Below are positions 16,835 to 24,760 of a stretch of 64,000 nt of DNA, piece after piece. This DNA comes from Oscillospiraceae bacterium (GTDB taxonomy: Bacteria; Bacillota; Clostridia; Oscillospirales; Ruminococcaceae). The notes under the pieces are model-generated. The model was not told where the DNA came from, searched no databases, and saw only the letters and a list, made by a program, of their open reading frames with translations. The DNA is taken from NCBI GenBank assembly GCA_017461565.1, contig JAFTXQ010000004.1:124001-188000 (forward strand), read 5' to 3'. Each line of letters opens with the position of its first letter. Position 1 is the stretch's first letter. The translations under genes were made by a program, and so were the position numbers.

Positions 16835-17179
16835 TCATTTTATTGTTATATTAAGCTTATCGTCTACAATATATGTAACGCTGTAACACTCATCTTCCAC
16901 AATCTCGTTGCCGCTTTCATAGGCGGTCCAGTAAATCGTGACTTCGCCTGATGCTATCGCCTTAAAGGTCCATTCGTGTTTTGTTCCGAAGAGTGGGAAA
17001 AGCGAAGCTGAACTGTAACCTGCTTCCTGAAGCACCGTGTTATTGCTCAGCTCATATTCCCAATTCTCGCCCATTGAGCCATTGGTCGTATGTGAGATCA
17101 CTATTGTATTCCTTGTTGAATTGCCACAGGAACACAGCAGACATATCCCCAGCAGAATACACAGTGTTTTTTTCATCAT
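16835..17179 (-). CDS. Small lipoprotein, possible chagasin-like (I42) inhibitor fold
   Basis: This 114-residue protein has a lipoprotein signal peptide, with the lipobox ending LLCSC at about residues 14-18, so it is probably anchored to the outer face of the membrane. The mature part has a WEYELS segment, a GTKHEWTFKA stretch and alternating beta-strand character ending in YIVDDKLNITI, reminiscent of chagasin/I42-type cysteine protease inhibitors, but the hallmark NPTTGY and RPWE motifs are at best degenerate. ATGATG at the start overlaps the stop of the 26-residue gene upstream. If the inhibitor call is right, pairing with proteases downstream is notable; otherwise it is an unknown lipoprotein. 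Confidence 0.6.
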   Translation of the reverse strand: MMKKTLCILLGICLLCSCGNSTRNTIVISHTTNGSMGENWEYELSNNTVLQEAGYSSASLFPLFGTKHEWTFKAIASGEVTIYWTAYESGNEIVEDECYSVTYIVDDKLNITIK

Positions 17180-17256
17180 AGCAGTTCTCCTATTGATATT
17201 ACACTTGTGTTACGAATTACTTGTTTTATTTCGTTTCCGCAATACGGACATTTCAT
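17176..17256 (-). CDS. 26-residue CPYCG microprotein or zinc-ribbon remnant
   Basis: A very short frame starts at ATG 17256 with GGTGAT seven bases upstream and encodes 26 residues beginning MKCPYCGNEIK, a perfect single CxxC zinc knuckle. Its TGA overlaps the first ATG of the downstream lipoprotein, and it starts 18 bases after the tsaD stop. This looks like either a leader peptide that couples translation of the lipoprotein or the truncated front of a zinc-ribbon protein. Only one CxxC is present, so a full zinc site would need a dimer. Confidence 0.55.
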   Translation of the reverse strand: MKCPYCGNEIKQVIRNTSVISIGELL

Positions 17257-17274
17257 TTTATCACCACGCTGTAA

Positions 17275-18288
17275 TCAATACATAACTTTATCCAGCTTCA
17301 TAGTAGCGACCGCATTGAGGTCTGCGCCCGCCCTTACTCCTGCAAGGTACTCGTAATATCCCTGGCAGCCTATCATCGCCGCATTGTCGCCGCAAAGAGA
17401 GAGAGGTGGTACATACATAGTCATTCCGTTCTTTTCGGCACGCTTTTCAAGCATCTCACGCAGACCGCTGTTAGCTGCAACACCTCCTGCGAGGGCTATC
17501 GTCTTGTAGCCGCTGTCCTTTGCCGCCTGTATGAACTTCGATGTAAGTATATCGCTTACAGTGTACTGAAAGCACGCAGCAAGGCTGTTTACGTCTATCT
17601 CCTCGCTCTTCTGCTTTGCGTTGTGGATGAGGTTTATCACTGCCGTTTTAAGTCCCGAGAAGCTGAAATCATACGGATTTGCCGTCCTGGGATGGGGCAG
17701 GGTGTATTTCTTCCTGTCGCCAAGCTTTGCCGCATTGTCGATATGCACTCCGCCGGGGTAGGGGAAGCCCATGGCTCTTGCCGCTTTGTCGAAAGCTTCG
17801 CCTGCCGCATCATCTACCGTCCGTCCGATAGTCTCGAAATCGGTGTAGCTGTTCACCTTTACGATATGGCTGTGACCGCCCGAGGCCACAAGACAGATAT
17901 AAGGCGGCTGAAGCTCCTTATGCGCAAGATAATTCGCTGCGATATGTCCACGTATATGGTGCACAGGAATAAGGGGCTTGTTCAATGAAAAAGCAAGTCC
18001 CTTTGCAAAGTTCACTCCGACAAGAAGCGCACCGATAAGACCCGGTGCATACGTCACAGCGATGGCGTCTATCTCCTCAGCGGTCTTTCCCGCTTTTTCA
18101 AGCGCTTCGTTCACAACACCCACTATGCTTTCGCAGTGGCGGCGGCTGGCTATCTCAGGAACTACGCCGCCGTATAATTTGTGCTCCTCTATCTGCGTTG
18201 CAACAACGGAGCTGATTATCTCCCTGCCGTCACGGATGACCGCAGCAGCGGTCTCGTCGCAGGAGCTTTCTATTGCTAAAATATCCAT
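17275..18288 (-). CDS. tsaD: tRNA N6-adenosine threonylcarbamoyltransferase
   Basis: This 337-residue protein is TsaD (Gcp/Kae1), which transfers threonylcarbamoyl from its adenylate to A37 of tRNAs reading ANN codons, working with TsaB and TsaE. It opens with LAIESSCDET, and HHIRGHIAA at about residues 110-118 provides the two metal-binding histidines; ASGGHSH and SFSGLKTA are further signature blocks. Length is typical. It is followed by the CPYCG microprotein after 18 bases and preceded by the DUF6062 gene after 18 bases. The product of its modification (t6A) is the substrate for TcdA, encoded at 41.5 kb. Confidence 0.97.
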   Translation of the reverse strand: MDILAIESSCDETAAAVIRDGREIISSVVATQIEEHKLYGGVVPEIASRRHCESIVGVVNEALEKAGKTAEEIDAIAVTYAPGLIGALLVGVNFAKGLAFSLNKPLIPVHHIRGHIAANYLAHKELQPPYICLVASGGHSHIVKVNSYTDFETIGRTVDDAAGEAFDKAARAMGFPYPGGVHIDNAAKLGDRKKYTLPHPRTANPYDFSFSGLKTAVINLIHNAKQKSEEIDVNSLAACFQYTVSDILTSKFIQAAKDSGYKTIALAGGVAANSGLREMLEKRAEKNGMTMYVPPLSLCGDNAAMIGCQGYYEYLAGVRAGADLNAVATMKLDKVMY

Positions 18289-18306
18289 TTCCTTTGTCCT
18301 TTTCTT

Positions 18307-19011
18307 TTATTTCACATCAGGTTTTCTTGAGGTAAGGAACTCTATCGCGCGCTCGATGGAGTTTCTCACGTGCTCCATATCCTCGTTGTGGAGCTTGCCT
18401 GCATTGCGATAATCGAAGCTGTTGCAGAACTCGTTCACATCATCGTTAAGCTCTTTGATGTAGTTCTCCACAAGGCGGTCGGTAGCCTCGACAAACGGCT
18501 TCTGCTCATTTTTCGGGAGCTTTGTCGGAACGTGGGACATAAGCAGATTGTAATGAGGAATGCAGATATACTTCTGCGAACAGTACAGATTGCGGAAGCG
18601 TCCATCCTCTCTGAACATGGTGAACACGGTCTCCAGCATGTGCTCAACGCCCCAGTCTACCTTGCTGCACACAAAGCAGGATTCCTCTATTTCACTGCAC
18701 TTCCTGGCCTTTGCACCCTTAGTGAAGAAGATGCTCTTGTTCTCGAAAACATTTGCCCTTGCAGACTGGAGATATGTATTAAGCATAAGTCCCAGTGAAA
18801 GCCTGTTGTTCTGCCTCAAAAGCGAATTGAAGTGCGTATGGCAGAAGCCCAGACGATTTGTTTCGATGCGCACATCAGGCTCCATCATAGCGGCGCCCAT
18901 GATATATTCAGAGATATGCTGCTCTACGGTGTTTCTCATAGCGCAGATAGGGCAGCCCTCCCTCGGCTCGAACACTTCGTTTATCGGGATGGTAAGAATA
19001 CTTTCACGCAT
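18307..19011 (-). CDS. DUF6062 family protein
   Basis: This 234-residue cysteine-rich protein matches the DUF6062 family of Firmicutes. Visible features are CPICAMR near residue 20, GFCHTHF around 56, a second CFVCSKVDW near 117, and a histidine-containing segment CIPHYN, suggesting a metal or redox site built from two CxxC and C-x-H pairs. There is no signal peptide or membrane segment. AAAGGAC precedes the ATG. It begins a long minus-strand transcript with tsaD, the small lipoprotein, aroK and the two CPBP genes, starting from the promoter at 19090-19118. Function is not known. Confidence 0.75.
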   Translation of the reverse strand: MRESILTIPINEVFEPREGCPICAMRNTVEQHISEYIMGAAMMEPDVRIETNRLGFCHTHFNSLLRQNNRLSLGLMLNTYLQSARANVFENKSIFFTKGAKARKCSEIEESCFVCSKVDWGVEHMLETVFTMFREDGRFRNLYCSQKYICIPHYNLLMSHVPTKLPKNEQKPFVEATDRLVENYIKELNDDVNEFCNSFDYRNAGKLHNEDMEHVRNSIERAIEFLTSRKPDVK

Positions 19012-19073
19012 GGCTCATGTCCTTTCTTAACAGAAAAATTGGTGATAAAAAGCTGAAATAACAGCCATATTAC

Positions 19074-19102
19074 TTGATTTTATATTTATATTGTATTATA
19101 AT
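19074..19102 (+). promoter_or_regulatory. Sigma-A promoter for the DNA glycosylase gene
   Basis: TTGATT (19074-19079) and TATAAT (19097-19102) with a 17-base spacer, about 100 bases before the glycosylase start. It physically overlaps the opposite-facing promoter at 19090-19118. A small TGCAC/GTGCA stem lies in the leader near 19158. Confidence 0.68.
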
Positions 19103-19118
19103 TAAGGTAAATAATCAA
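19090..19118 (-). promoter_or_regulatory. Sigma-A promoter for the DUF6062-tsaD operon
   Basis: On the minus strand TTGATT (19113-19118) and TACAAT (19090-19095) are spaced by 17 bases. The two divergent promoters share the segment 19090-19102, so polymerase cannot occupy both at once. Confidence 0.65.
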
Positions 19119-19199
19119 GGGGTTTGGCGAAAAAATGTGTTCCGTGTGACAAAACTTGCACAGATGTGCATACTGTTATATCGGATAGCCTTGTAATTT

Positions 19200-20003
19200 A
19201 TGGACATATTAATCAAAAACAGCAATTTCAACATAAAGCAGACCTTTATGTGCGGTCAGTGCTTCCGATGGACTGAAAATGCGGACGGCAGATTTGAGGG
19301 CATAGCGCATGGGCGGAAGATCTCGCTCTCCCAGTGCAAGGACGGCGTAACGCTTCACAACATCTGCGAGGACGACCTGCCTTTGTGGGAACGCTATTTC
19401 GATCTATCTACGGATTATGGTGCAATGATAACGCAGTTATCGGCAGATGATACGCTTGCACTTGCCTGTAAAGGCTCAGGAGGCATCCGTATTTTAAGGC
19501 AGGAGCCGTTCGAAACCCTTATCAGCTTCATAATCAGTCAGAACAACAATATTCCACGCATATCGGGAATAATCGGGCGTTTGTGCGAGAGCTTCGGCGA
19601 AAAGATAGAGGGCGGATATGCATTCCCTACCGCAGAAAAACTGAAAGGTATTACGCCCGAAGATCTTGCGCCGCTTCGTGCGGGCTTCCGTGCCAGATAC
19701 ATCTGTGACGCAGTATGCAAGGTGAACAGCGGCGAGGTCGATCTTGACGAGCTCGATGCGCTCCCCCTTGAGGCGGCACGGGAAAAGCTCAAGCTTATAG
19801 TAGGAGTGGGCGACAAAGTTGCTGATTGTGTACTGCTTTTTGCTTTTGCAAAGCATGACGCATTCCCCAAGGACGTGTGGGTCAAACGCCTTATGGCGAG
19901 ATTCTATCCCCAAGGTCTTCCCGAATGTGCAAAAGGCATTGAAGGTATCGCCCAGCAATATCTGTTTGATTATGTAAGAAACAACGGCGGATTAGACGAC
20001 TAA
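19200..20003 (+). CDS. 8-oxoguanine DNA glycosylase/AP lyase (OGG1-type)
   Basis: This 267-residue protein belongs to the HhH-GPD superfamily and aligns with OGG1-type glycosylases that excise 8-oxoguanine opposite C. Residues 14-30 contain TFMCGQCFRW, the family's N-terminal block. The helix-hairpin-helix runs LIVGVGDKVADCVLLFA with the nucleophilic Lys in GDKVADC, and the catalytic Asp lies in FPKDVWV. Both match eukaryotic OGG1 positions. No strong ribosome site precedes the ATG at 19200; translation may be inefficient, or start at a non-canonical site. It is followed after 41 bases by the zinc-ribbon gene. Confidence 0.9.
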   Translation: MDILIKNSNFNIKQTFMCGQCFRWTENADGRFEGIAHGRKISLSQCKDGVTLHNICEDDLPLWERYFDLSTDYGAMITQLSADDTLALACKGSGGIRILRQEPFETLISFIISQNNNIPRISGIIGRLCESFGEKIEGGYAFPTAEKLKGITPEDLAPLRAGFRARYICDAVCKVNSGEVDLDELDALPLEAAREKLKLIVGVGDKVADCVLLFAFAKHDAFPKDVWVKRLMARFYPQGLPECAKGIEGIAQQYLFDYVRNNGGLDD

Positions 20004-20044
20004 TAGTTATAAAAGTAATATATTATACCGAAAGGATTTTTGAT

Positions 20045-20422
20045 ATGTATTGTAATCAGTGTGGAAATATCATTCCCGAAAACAGTATGTTCTGTACTTT
20101 TTGTGGAGCAAGAAACACAACAGAAGCTGAAAACACTGCCGATAATGCAACATCGGCACAGATACCCGAGCAGCCTGCGGTGACAGAACAGCGGCCTGCA
20201 TATACCAATCCCATATATCCGAATCCCCCCGCCCCTGCCATGGAATATCCCACAGGTGCGATGGCGCCGAATTTTTCAGCACAGGTGCCTCAGCAGAAAA
20301 CCAAAAAGGAAAAGCCCGAAAAGTACTACACCTTCGGACATCTTATGCTGTGTCTTGCCGCTGTGGGAGTAATGGCGATAGTTGCAGGCGTATTTGCAGG
20401 ACTATATTTTTCTGTAATCTGA
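20045..20422 (+). CDS. Zinc-ribbon membrane protein
   Basis: This 125-residue protein starts with a zinc ribbon, MYCNQCGN and FCTFCGAR, giving two CxxC pairs within the first 23 residues. A Pro/Thr/Gln-rich low-complexity linker spans about 28-95, then a basic patch KKEKPEK and one C-terminal transmembrane segment at about 100-124. AAAGGA lies upstream of the ATG. Such zinc-ribbon plus single TM proteins are common and mostly uncharacterised in Clostridia. It resembles the 144-residue TM2 protein at 26.0 kb only in its zinc ribbon. Confidence 0.8.
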   Translation: MYCNQCGNIIPENSMFCTFCGARNTTEAENTADNATSAQIPEQPAVTEQRPAYTNPIYPNPPAPAMEYPTGAMAPNFSAQVPQQKTKKEKPEKYYTFGHLMLCLAAVGVMAIVAGVFAGLYFSVI

Positions 20423-20496
20423 CACTGTTACGCTGCGTGAAACAAATTTAAAGCCTTTTACCTTGCAAATCCCATCCGAATTTTTAGTAAATAATA

Positions 20497-20530
20497 AAAA
20501 TGAGTTCAGTAATAACGCTGAACTCATTTT
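20497..20530 (+). terminator. Intrinsic terminator after the zinc-ribbon gene
   Basis: AAAATGAGTTCAG pairs perfectly with CTGAACTCATTTT around an eight-base loop, with T residues at the 3' side. Confidence 0.9.
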
Positions 20531-20553
20531 GTATACGGCTTATTATCGAATAA

Positions 20554-20589
20554 AACATCCCCGCTTTCGACAAAGAAAACGGGGATGTT
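20554..20589 (-). terminator. Intrinsic terminator of glyS
   Basis: AACATCCCCG pairs with CGGGGATGTT across a 16-base loop; on the minus strand the stem is followed by TTTTATT. It lies about 20 bases beyond the glyS stop. Confidence 0.85.
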
Positions 20590-20607
20590 GACTTATGCGT
20601 ATTTATA

Positions 20608-21987
20608 TCAGAAATAGATTCGCTCTTCAATATAAGCCTTGACCTCGGAGATCGGGATTCTTACCTGCTCCATGGTGTCACGCTCACGTACTGTTACGCA
20701 GTTGTCCTTTTCAATGGTGTCAAAATCGATGGTAACACAGAAAGGTGTACCGATCTCATCCTGTCTGCGGTAACGCTTACCGATAGCACCCGCCTCGTCG
20801 AAGTCAACAGGGAAGTACTTTGCAAGCTCCTCGTAAACCTCGGTAGCCTTGTCGGAAAGCTTCTTGGAAAGGGGCAGGATAGCTGCCTTAACAGGTGCAA
20901 GAGCAGGATGCAGGTGCATTACTGTTCTTGTTGTACCGTCCTCAAGGGCTTCCTCATCGTAAGCGTCGCATACGATAGCAAGGAACAGACGCTCAACACC
21001 AAGGGAGGGCTCTACAACATAGGGAATGTACTTCTCGTTTGTCTCGGGATCGAAGTACTCAAGGCTCTTGCCGCTGGTGTTCTGGTGCTGTGTCAGGTCA
21101 TAGTCGGTTCTGTCAGCAATACCCCAGAGCTCACCCCATCCGAAGGGATACAGGAACTCAAAGTCTGTTGTAGCCTTGGAGTAGAAGCAAAGCTCCTCGG
21201 GAGAGTGGTCGCGCAGGCGGAGGTTCTCCTCCTTGATGCCGAGATCCAGCAGGAACTTCTTGCAGTAGCTTCTCCAGTACTGGAACCACTCGAGGTCTGT
21301 ACCGGGCTTGCAGAAGAACTCAAGCTCCATCTGCTCAAACTCTCTTACACGGAAGATGAACTGACCGGGAGTGATCTCGTTACGGAAGGACTTACCTACC
21401 TGTGCAACGCCAAAGGGAACCTTTTTACGGCTCGTTCTCTGGATGTTTGCAAAGTTTACGAAGATACCCTGAGCGGTCTCGGGACGGAGATAGATCTCAT
21501 TCTTGCTGTCCTCAGTAACACCCTGGAATGTCTTGAACATCAGGTTGAACTGACGGATATCTGTGAAGTTCTTGCTTCCGCAGTTGGGGCAGCAGATCTC
21601 CTTTTCCTTGATGTATGTCATCATCTGAGCGTTATCCCAGCCGTTTGCATCGGTCTCGCCGAAATCCTCGATGAGCTTGTCTGCACGGTGACGTGTCTTA
21701 CAGTCCTTGCAGTCCATCAGAGGGTCGGAGAAGCCGCCAACGTGGCCCGAAGCCACCCATGTCTGGGGATTCATCAGGATAGCGGAGTCAAGACCCACAT
21801 TGTACTTGCTCTCCTGGATGAACTTCTTCTTCCATGCGTTCTTGATGTTGTCCTTGAGCACAGCACCGAGAGGGCCGTAGTCCCATGTGTTTGCAAGACC
21901 GCCGTAGATCTCACTTCCGGGATACACGAAGCCTCTGCCCTTGCAGAGTGCAACGATCTTTTCAAGTGTCTTTTCTGTGTTTACCAT
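20608..21987 (-). CDS. glyS: Glycine--tRNA ligase (single-chain type)
   Basis: This 459-residue class II synthetase charges tRNA-Gly as an alpha2 homodimer. Signature elements are [13 protein letters not shown] near the N-terminus, CPNCGSK zinc-type cysteines, the motif 2 region [25 protein letters not shown], and a C-terminal anticodon-binding domain ending VKAYIEERI. The start at 21987 is chosen because AAAGGAA lies about ten bases upstream; a GTG nine codons earlier sits across the leader hairpin. It is last in a minus-strand run that begins with ilvE and the lipoprotein genes, although a separate promoter cannot be excluded. Confidence 0.96.
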   Translation of the reverse strand: MVNTEKTLEKIVALCKGRGFVYPGSEIYGGLANTWDYGPLGAVLKDNIKNAWKKKFIQESKYNVGLDSAILMNPQTWVASGHVGGFSDPLMDCKDCKTRHRADKLIEDFGETDANGWDNAQMMTYIKEKEICCPNCGSKNFTDIRQFNLMFKTFQGVTEDSKNEIYLRPETAQGIFVNFANIQRTSRKKVPFGVAQVGKSFRNEITPGQFIFRVREFEQMELEFFCKPGTDLEWFQYWRSYCKKFLLDLGIKEENLRLRDHSPEELCFYSKATTDFEFLYPFGWGELWGIADRTDYDLTQHQNTSGKSLEYFDPETNEKYIPYVVEPSLGVERLFLAIVCDAYDEEALEDGTTRTVMHLHPALAPVKAAILPLSKKLSDKATEVYEELAKYFPVDFDEAGAIGKRYRRQDEIGTPFCVTIDFDTIEKDNCVTVRERDTMEQVRIPISEVKAYIEERIYF

Positions 21988-22008
21988 GTTTTTATATTTC
22001 CTTTCACA

Positions 22009-22027
22009 CCCCACATGGCTTGTGGGG
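22009..22027 (-). other. Leader hairpin upstream of glyS
   Basis: CCCCACA pairs perfectly with TGTGGGG around a five-base loop, about 20 bases before the glyS start and just before its ribosome site. No T-run follows, so it is more likely a translational or stability element than a terminator. There is no T-box sequence. Confidence 0.55.
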
Positions 22028-22049
22028 ACAATATTGACTGAACTATATA

Positions 22050-22580
22050 TTACTTTAAACTGTTTGCGGAGAAATAAACACTTATTTCCCTGCGGAACCT
22101 CATCAGCTTCTGCTCCTCACGCATCTCCTCGGTAAAGGCTTCCACCCATTCCTTTTCCTGAGCGGTCATCTGCTTTCCCGAGTACACGATATCGCAGCAC
22201 TTACAGAGATCGGCAACAAACTGCTTCTCCTCTTCTATCAGACGGTCAACGCCCTGTTCTATCGTGCTGTTCGGTATATCCACATCGGATATCCTGTCAA
22301 GCACCTCGTTCAGAGTATCAAGGCCGGTATAAAGCGGCTCGCCGTACTGCTTGTCCGACATCATCTGATTGAGTGCGGTGCGTGCAGCAACATAATCATT
22401 GTTGACAAGGTTGCTGAGCGTTGCCTTGTAGTTATAATATGAAGCAAAGCTACACAAAGAAACAATAACGCCTGCGGCGGTAGCGATGATACCGAGTATC
22501 CTCAGCCATACAAAAGCCTTTGCTTTTGTTGATATACTATCCGATGTTATCTGCCCCGTGGATGTGTCGTTTCTGTTCAT
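22050..22580 (-). CDS. Single-pass membrane protein of the four-gene helical family
   Basis: This 176-residue protein has an N-terminal cytoplasmic stretch of about 20 residues, one transmembrane segment at about residues 25-50, and an extracellular helical domain. The external part shows the same layout as the three neighbouring lipoproteins: a helix, a hydrophobic-Pro segment, an acidic helix with paired Cys (CKCC), then [18 protein letters not shown]. Note the match of LTAQEMEDINAFVVEYTE in the next gene. Spacing to the upstream lipoprotein gene is nine bases. I recognise no characterised family; function is unknown. Confidence 0.72.
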   Translation of the reverse strand: MNRNDTSTGQITSDSISTKAKAFVWLRILGIIATAAGVIVSLCSFASYYNYKATLSNLVNNDYVAARTALNQMMSDKQYGEPLYTGLDTLNEVLDRISDVDIPNSTIEQGVDRLIEEEKQFVADLCKCCDIVYSGKQMTAQEKEWVEAFTEEMREEQKLMRFRREISVYFSANSLK

Positions 22581-22589
22581 TCGGTTACC

Positions 22590-23132
22590 TTAATAGCCTG
22601 TTGCAGATTCTATCGCCGCAAGGAACGCATCACTGAAGAGAAATGTTTCTCTTTCCGTGTATTCCACAACAAACGCATTGATATCTTCCATCTCCTGAGC
22701 AGTGAGCTCTTTCTCGCCTTTCGAATATAAGCACGCAGTTATTACACAATCGTAAAGTCTGATCTCATACTGCGCTCCCTCGATCACCTTTTGGTGCTCC
22801 TCGGAAAGCGAAGCGGGCGGCTCGATGGCAATTATCGCTTCAAACGTGGATATGCACTTTTCAGCAGCTTCAATGACAGCGTCCACATCCATATCATCAG
22901 CATTCTCTACATAATAGACCTCATCAAATGCCTGTGAGTCATTAAGGTACTGATTGTATTTGTTGTAGAGATCATCAGCATACAATTCACGGAAAAAGGA
23001 ATCATCCTGAGCAGCCTCAACAGCAGATGACGCCGTAGTTGCAGATGTCGTTGCTGAAGATGCCCCGCCGTCTTCACAGCCTGTAAGCATACACATGGCA
23101 ACAATTACTGCTGCAAAAGCTCTGTATCTCAT
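22590..23132 (-). CDS. Lipoprotein of the four-gene helical family
   Basis: This 180-residue protein has a signal peptide with lipobox MLTGC at residues 15-19, then a Ser/Thr/Ala-rich linker to about residue 45. The rest is helical and acidic. A core block reads IIAIEPPASLSEEH, then a helix with YEIRLYDCV, and a KGEKELTAQEMEDI segment. The same order of elements is found in the genes at 22050, 23282 and 24299. It is likely anchored on the outer membrane face. A 120-base structured spacer separates it from the upstream lipoprotein gene. Confidence 0.75.
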   Translation of the reverse strand: MRYRAFAAVIVAMCMLTGCEDGGASSATTSATTASSAVEAAQDDSFFRELYADDLYNKYNQYLNDSQAFDEVYYVENADDMDVDAVIEAAEKCISTFEAIIAIEPPASLSEEHQKVIEGAQYEIRLYDCVITACLYSKGEKELTAQEMEDINAFVVEYTERETFLFSDAFLAAIESATGY

Positions 23133-23160
23133 AGTACTTTCCTCCCATACAATTATACCC

Positions 23161-23281
23161 TCAGAACAACAGTTTTCCGTTCTCTGTGCGAAAACGGTCG
23201 AGCAACTGCTCTTTTCGCACTTTATCGACCAACTCCTTTGCCCACTTTTTTCCTCGTGGCTTGAGGGGACGTAGTACTGAT
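23161..23281. repeat. Structured spacer between two lipoprotein genes, possible dispersed palindromic element
   Basis: GTGCGAAAA (23186-23194) pairs with TTTTCGCAC (23212-23220) and encloses a smaller GAGC/GCTC hairpin; a second CCTC/GAGG hairpin with a seven-base loop follows at about 23254-23268. On the minus strand the segment reads open and would encode a basic tail (residues like RGKKWAKELVDKVRKEQLL) in a frame different from the upstream lipoprotein, with no start or ribosome site of its own. It may be a REP-like intergenic element, the remnant of a mobile gene, or a small RNA. Confidence 0.5.
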
Positions 23282-24262
23282 TTATTGCCCCGCCTGTGCA
23301 TCCGCGAACTCAAGGGCGGCGCACACTGCGTTATATAATGCATCCCATTCGCTGTTATCTTCGCTATAATAAGCGTCGATCGTTTTCTGACATTCCTGTA
23401 TTTTATTCTGCGCATCAGCAGGCATGTCTTCCGGTTTCAGCTCCGGATACTCTCTGTAAGTCTCCGTGATATCTACTATCGCCTGACAGAAATCACGCTC
23501 CATCGGGATCGCTTCCGATATATCGTTATGATAGGGCTTCAGCTGTTCCGGCAGATCCATATTTTCAATCGAAGACAATGCCGATAAACAACCGTTGGAA
23601 AGAGACAGGAGATCGCCCGAAACACCGTCAAAGAAAACTCCTGCAATCAGATCTCCGCACCAGACATAATGATTCCATGAATATTCCAGCCTTGCAGAAT
23701 AGGACCTATATTCGCCATTCGGCAAGTGGGCGAATGCAGCACTCTGGGCATTGAACCACACCGTACTTATGTTTCCGCTTTCATCGATTTTTTTATTGAT
23801 GGCGTCAAGTTCAGCGACCAGAGCATCAACTTCGGGAGAAAGGGAATCGCCATTCTCTATATAACCGAGATAATCCCTATAACATTCTTCATATTCTTTT
23901 GCAAGTCCGACAACATAGATAAATTTGCTGTGAATATCTTCAAGACCAGGCGGGCAAACCGTCTTTTCCAGTTTTCCGAGAGCTTCGATCTCACTATCGA
24001 TATGTTCTTTGGCAGATGCTATATCCTGATATGCCAAAGCTTCTCTGACCGGGTAATAGGCTGCCAAATACTTGTCCATATAATAATCGATGTCTTCAAC
24101 ATAGAGCTCATATTCCCATGCCTCGACCTGCGTGGCATCCTCAGTATCGGTCGGGCCATCAGTCCCGCCTATAACACTTACGGCTGTATTTTCATTGCCG
24201 CAGCCCGAAAACATCGTTATCGCCATTGCCAGAAAAAGGAGCGCAGCTATTCGTTTGTTCAT
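23282..24262 (-). CDS. Lipoprotein of the four-gene helical family with IGGTDGPT motif
   Basis: This 326-residue lipoprotein has a lipobox MFSGC at about residues 17-21 when started at ATG 24262 (AAAGGAT seven bases upstream). Directly after the lipid-anchor region is VSVIGGTDGPT, a motif resembling the IGGADGPT block known from membrane decarboxylase subunits and found after lipoboxes in many clostridial surface proteins. The mature protein appears to contain two copies of the local helical domain: one with EKTVCPPGLEDIH, the other with ENMDLPEQLKPYH, each followed by an acidic helix. That fits its doubled length compared with its neighbours. Function is unknown. Confidence 0.75.
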   Translation of the reverse strand: MNKRIAALLFLAMAITMFSGCGNENTAVSVIGGTDGPTDTEDATQVEAWEYELYVEDIDYYMDKYLAAYYPVREALAYQDIASAKEHIDSEIEALGKLEKTVCPPGLEDIHSKFIYVVGLAKEYEECYRDYLGYIENGDSLSPEVDALVAELDAINKKIDESGNISTVWFNAQSAAFAHLPNGEYRSYSARLEYSWNHYVWCGDLIAGVFFDGVSGDLLSLSNGCLSALSSIENMDLPEQLKPYHNDISEAIPMERDFCQAIVDITETYREYPELKPEDMPADAQNKIQECQKTIDAYYSEDNSEWDALYNAVCAALEFADAQAGQ

Positions 24263-24298
24263 GGGTATTATCCTTTCCATCATGAAAAAACCTATAAG

Positions 24299-24760
24299 TT
24301 ACTGCTGTATCGAATTAAGGGCGGCGATCATATCATTGACCGCCATGCCCATACGATTTTCCTCAAGATACTCCTGTATCTGCTCGGTCACCTCAAGAAG
24401 CCGTTTCTTGTCACTGCCGTCTGCTCTCAGCTGAACAAATTCACAGGCAAGCTCCACATATTCCTTTTCGTCTGCAAGCGCACTGTCGAACTTTTCTTCC
24501 TGCTCGGATATCTCAGCAGGCGCAGGCAGACCTATAAGGATATCAAGCGCTTTTATGCACTCGTCACGCACTTCCGTTACGCCATCGGCATCGGTAGCCT
24601 CGATACAATCATACAGCCTGTCTCCTGCGCCGACATAATCGAGATACGCAAGCGTCATCTGCTCTTCATATTCCTCAGCCGTCATCGGAGTTATCACAAC
24701 AAAACGTGTACATCCGCAAAGCATCAAGCCTACCGCTAAAGCAGAAACGAGCCTTTTCAT
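24299..24760 (-). CDS. Lipoprotein of the four-gene helical family, coupled to ilvE
   Basis: This 153-residue lipoprotein has lipobox LMLCGC at about residues 12-17 and a short mature N-terminus. The helical domain contains ILIGLPAPAEISEQE, EKEYVELACEF and a Lys/Glu-rich final helix, matching the layout of the genes at 22050, 22590 and 23282. Its ATG overlaps the ilvE stop (TAATG), so it is translationally coupled to a cytoplasmic amino acid enzyme, an unexpected pairing. An in-frame ATG six codons upstream lies within ilvE. Unknown function. Confidence 0.75.
   Translation of the reverse strand: MKRLVSALAVGLMLCGCTRFVVITPMTAEEYEEQMTLAYLDYVGAGDRLYDCIEATDADGVTEVRDECIKALDILIGLPAPAEISEQEEKFDSALADEKEYVELACEFVQLRADGSDKKRLLEVTEQIQEYLEENRMGMAVNDMIAALNSIQQ

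Noticed and set aside
23161-23415. An 84-codon minus-strand gene spanning the spacer and the end of the lipoprotein gene
   Set aside because: The first half overlaps the lipoprotein coding region in another frame, and no ribosome site precedes it. The spacer part is reported as a structured element instead.
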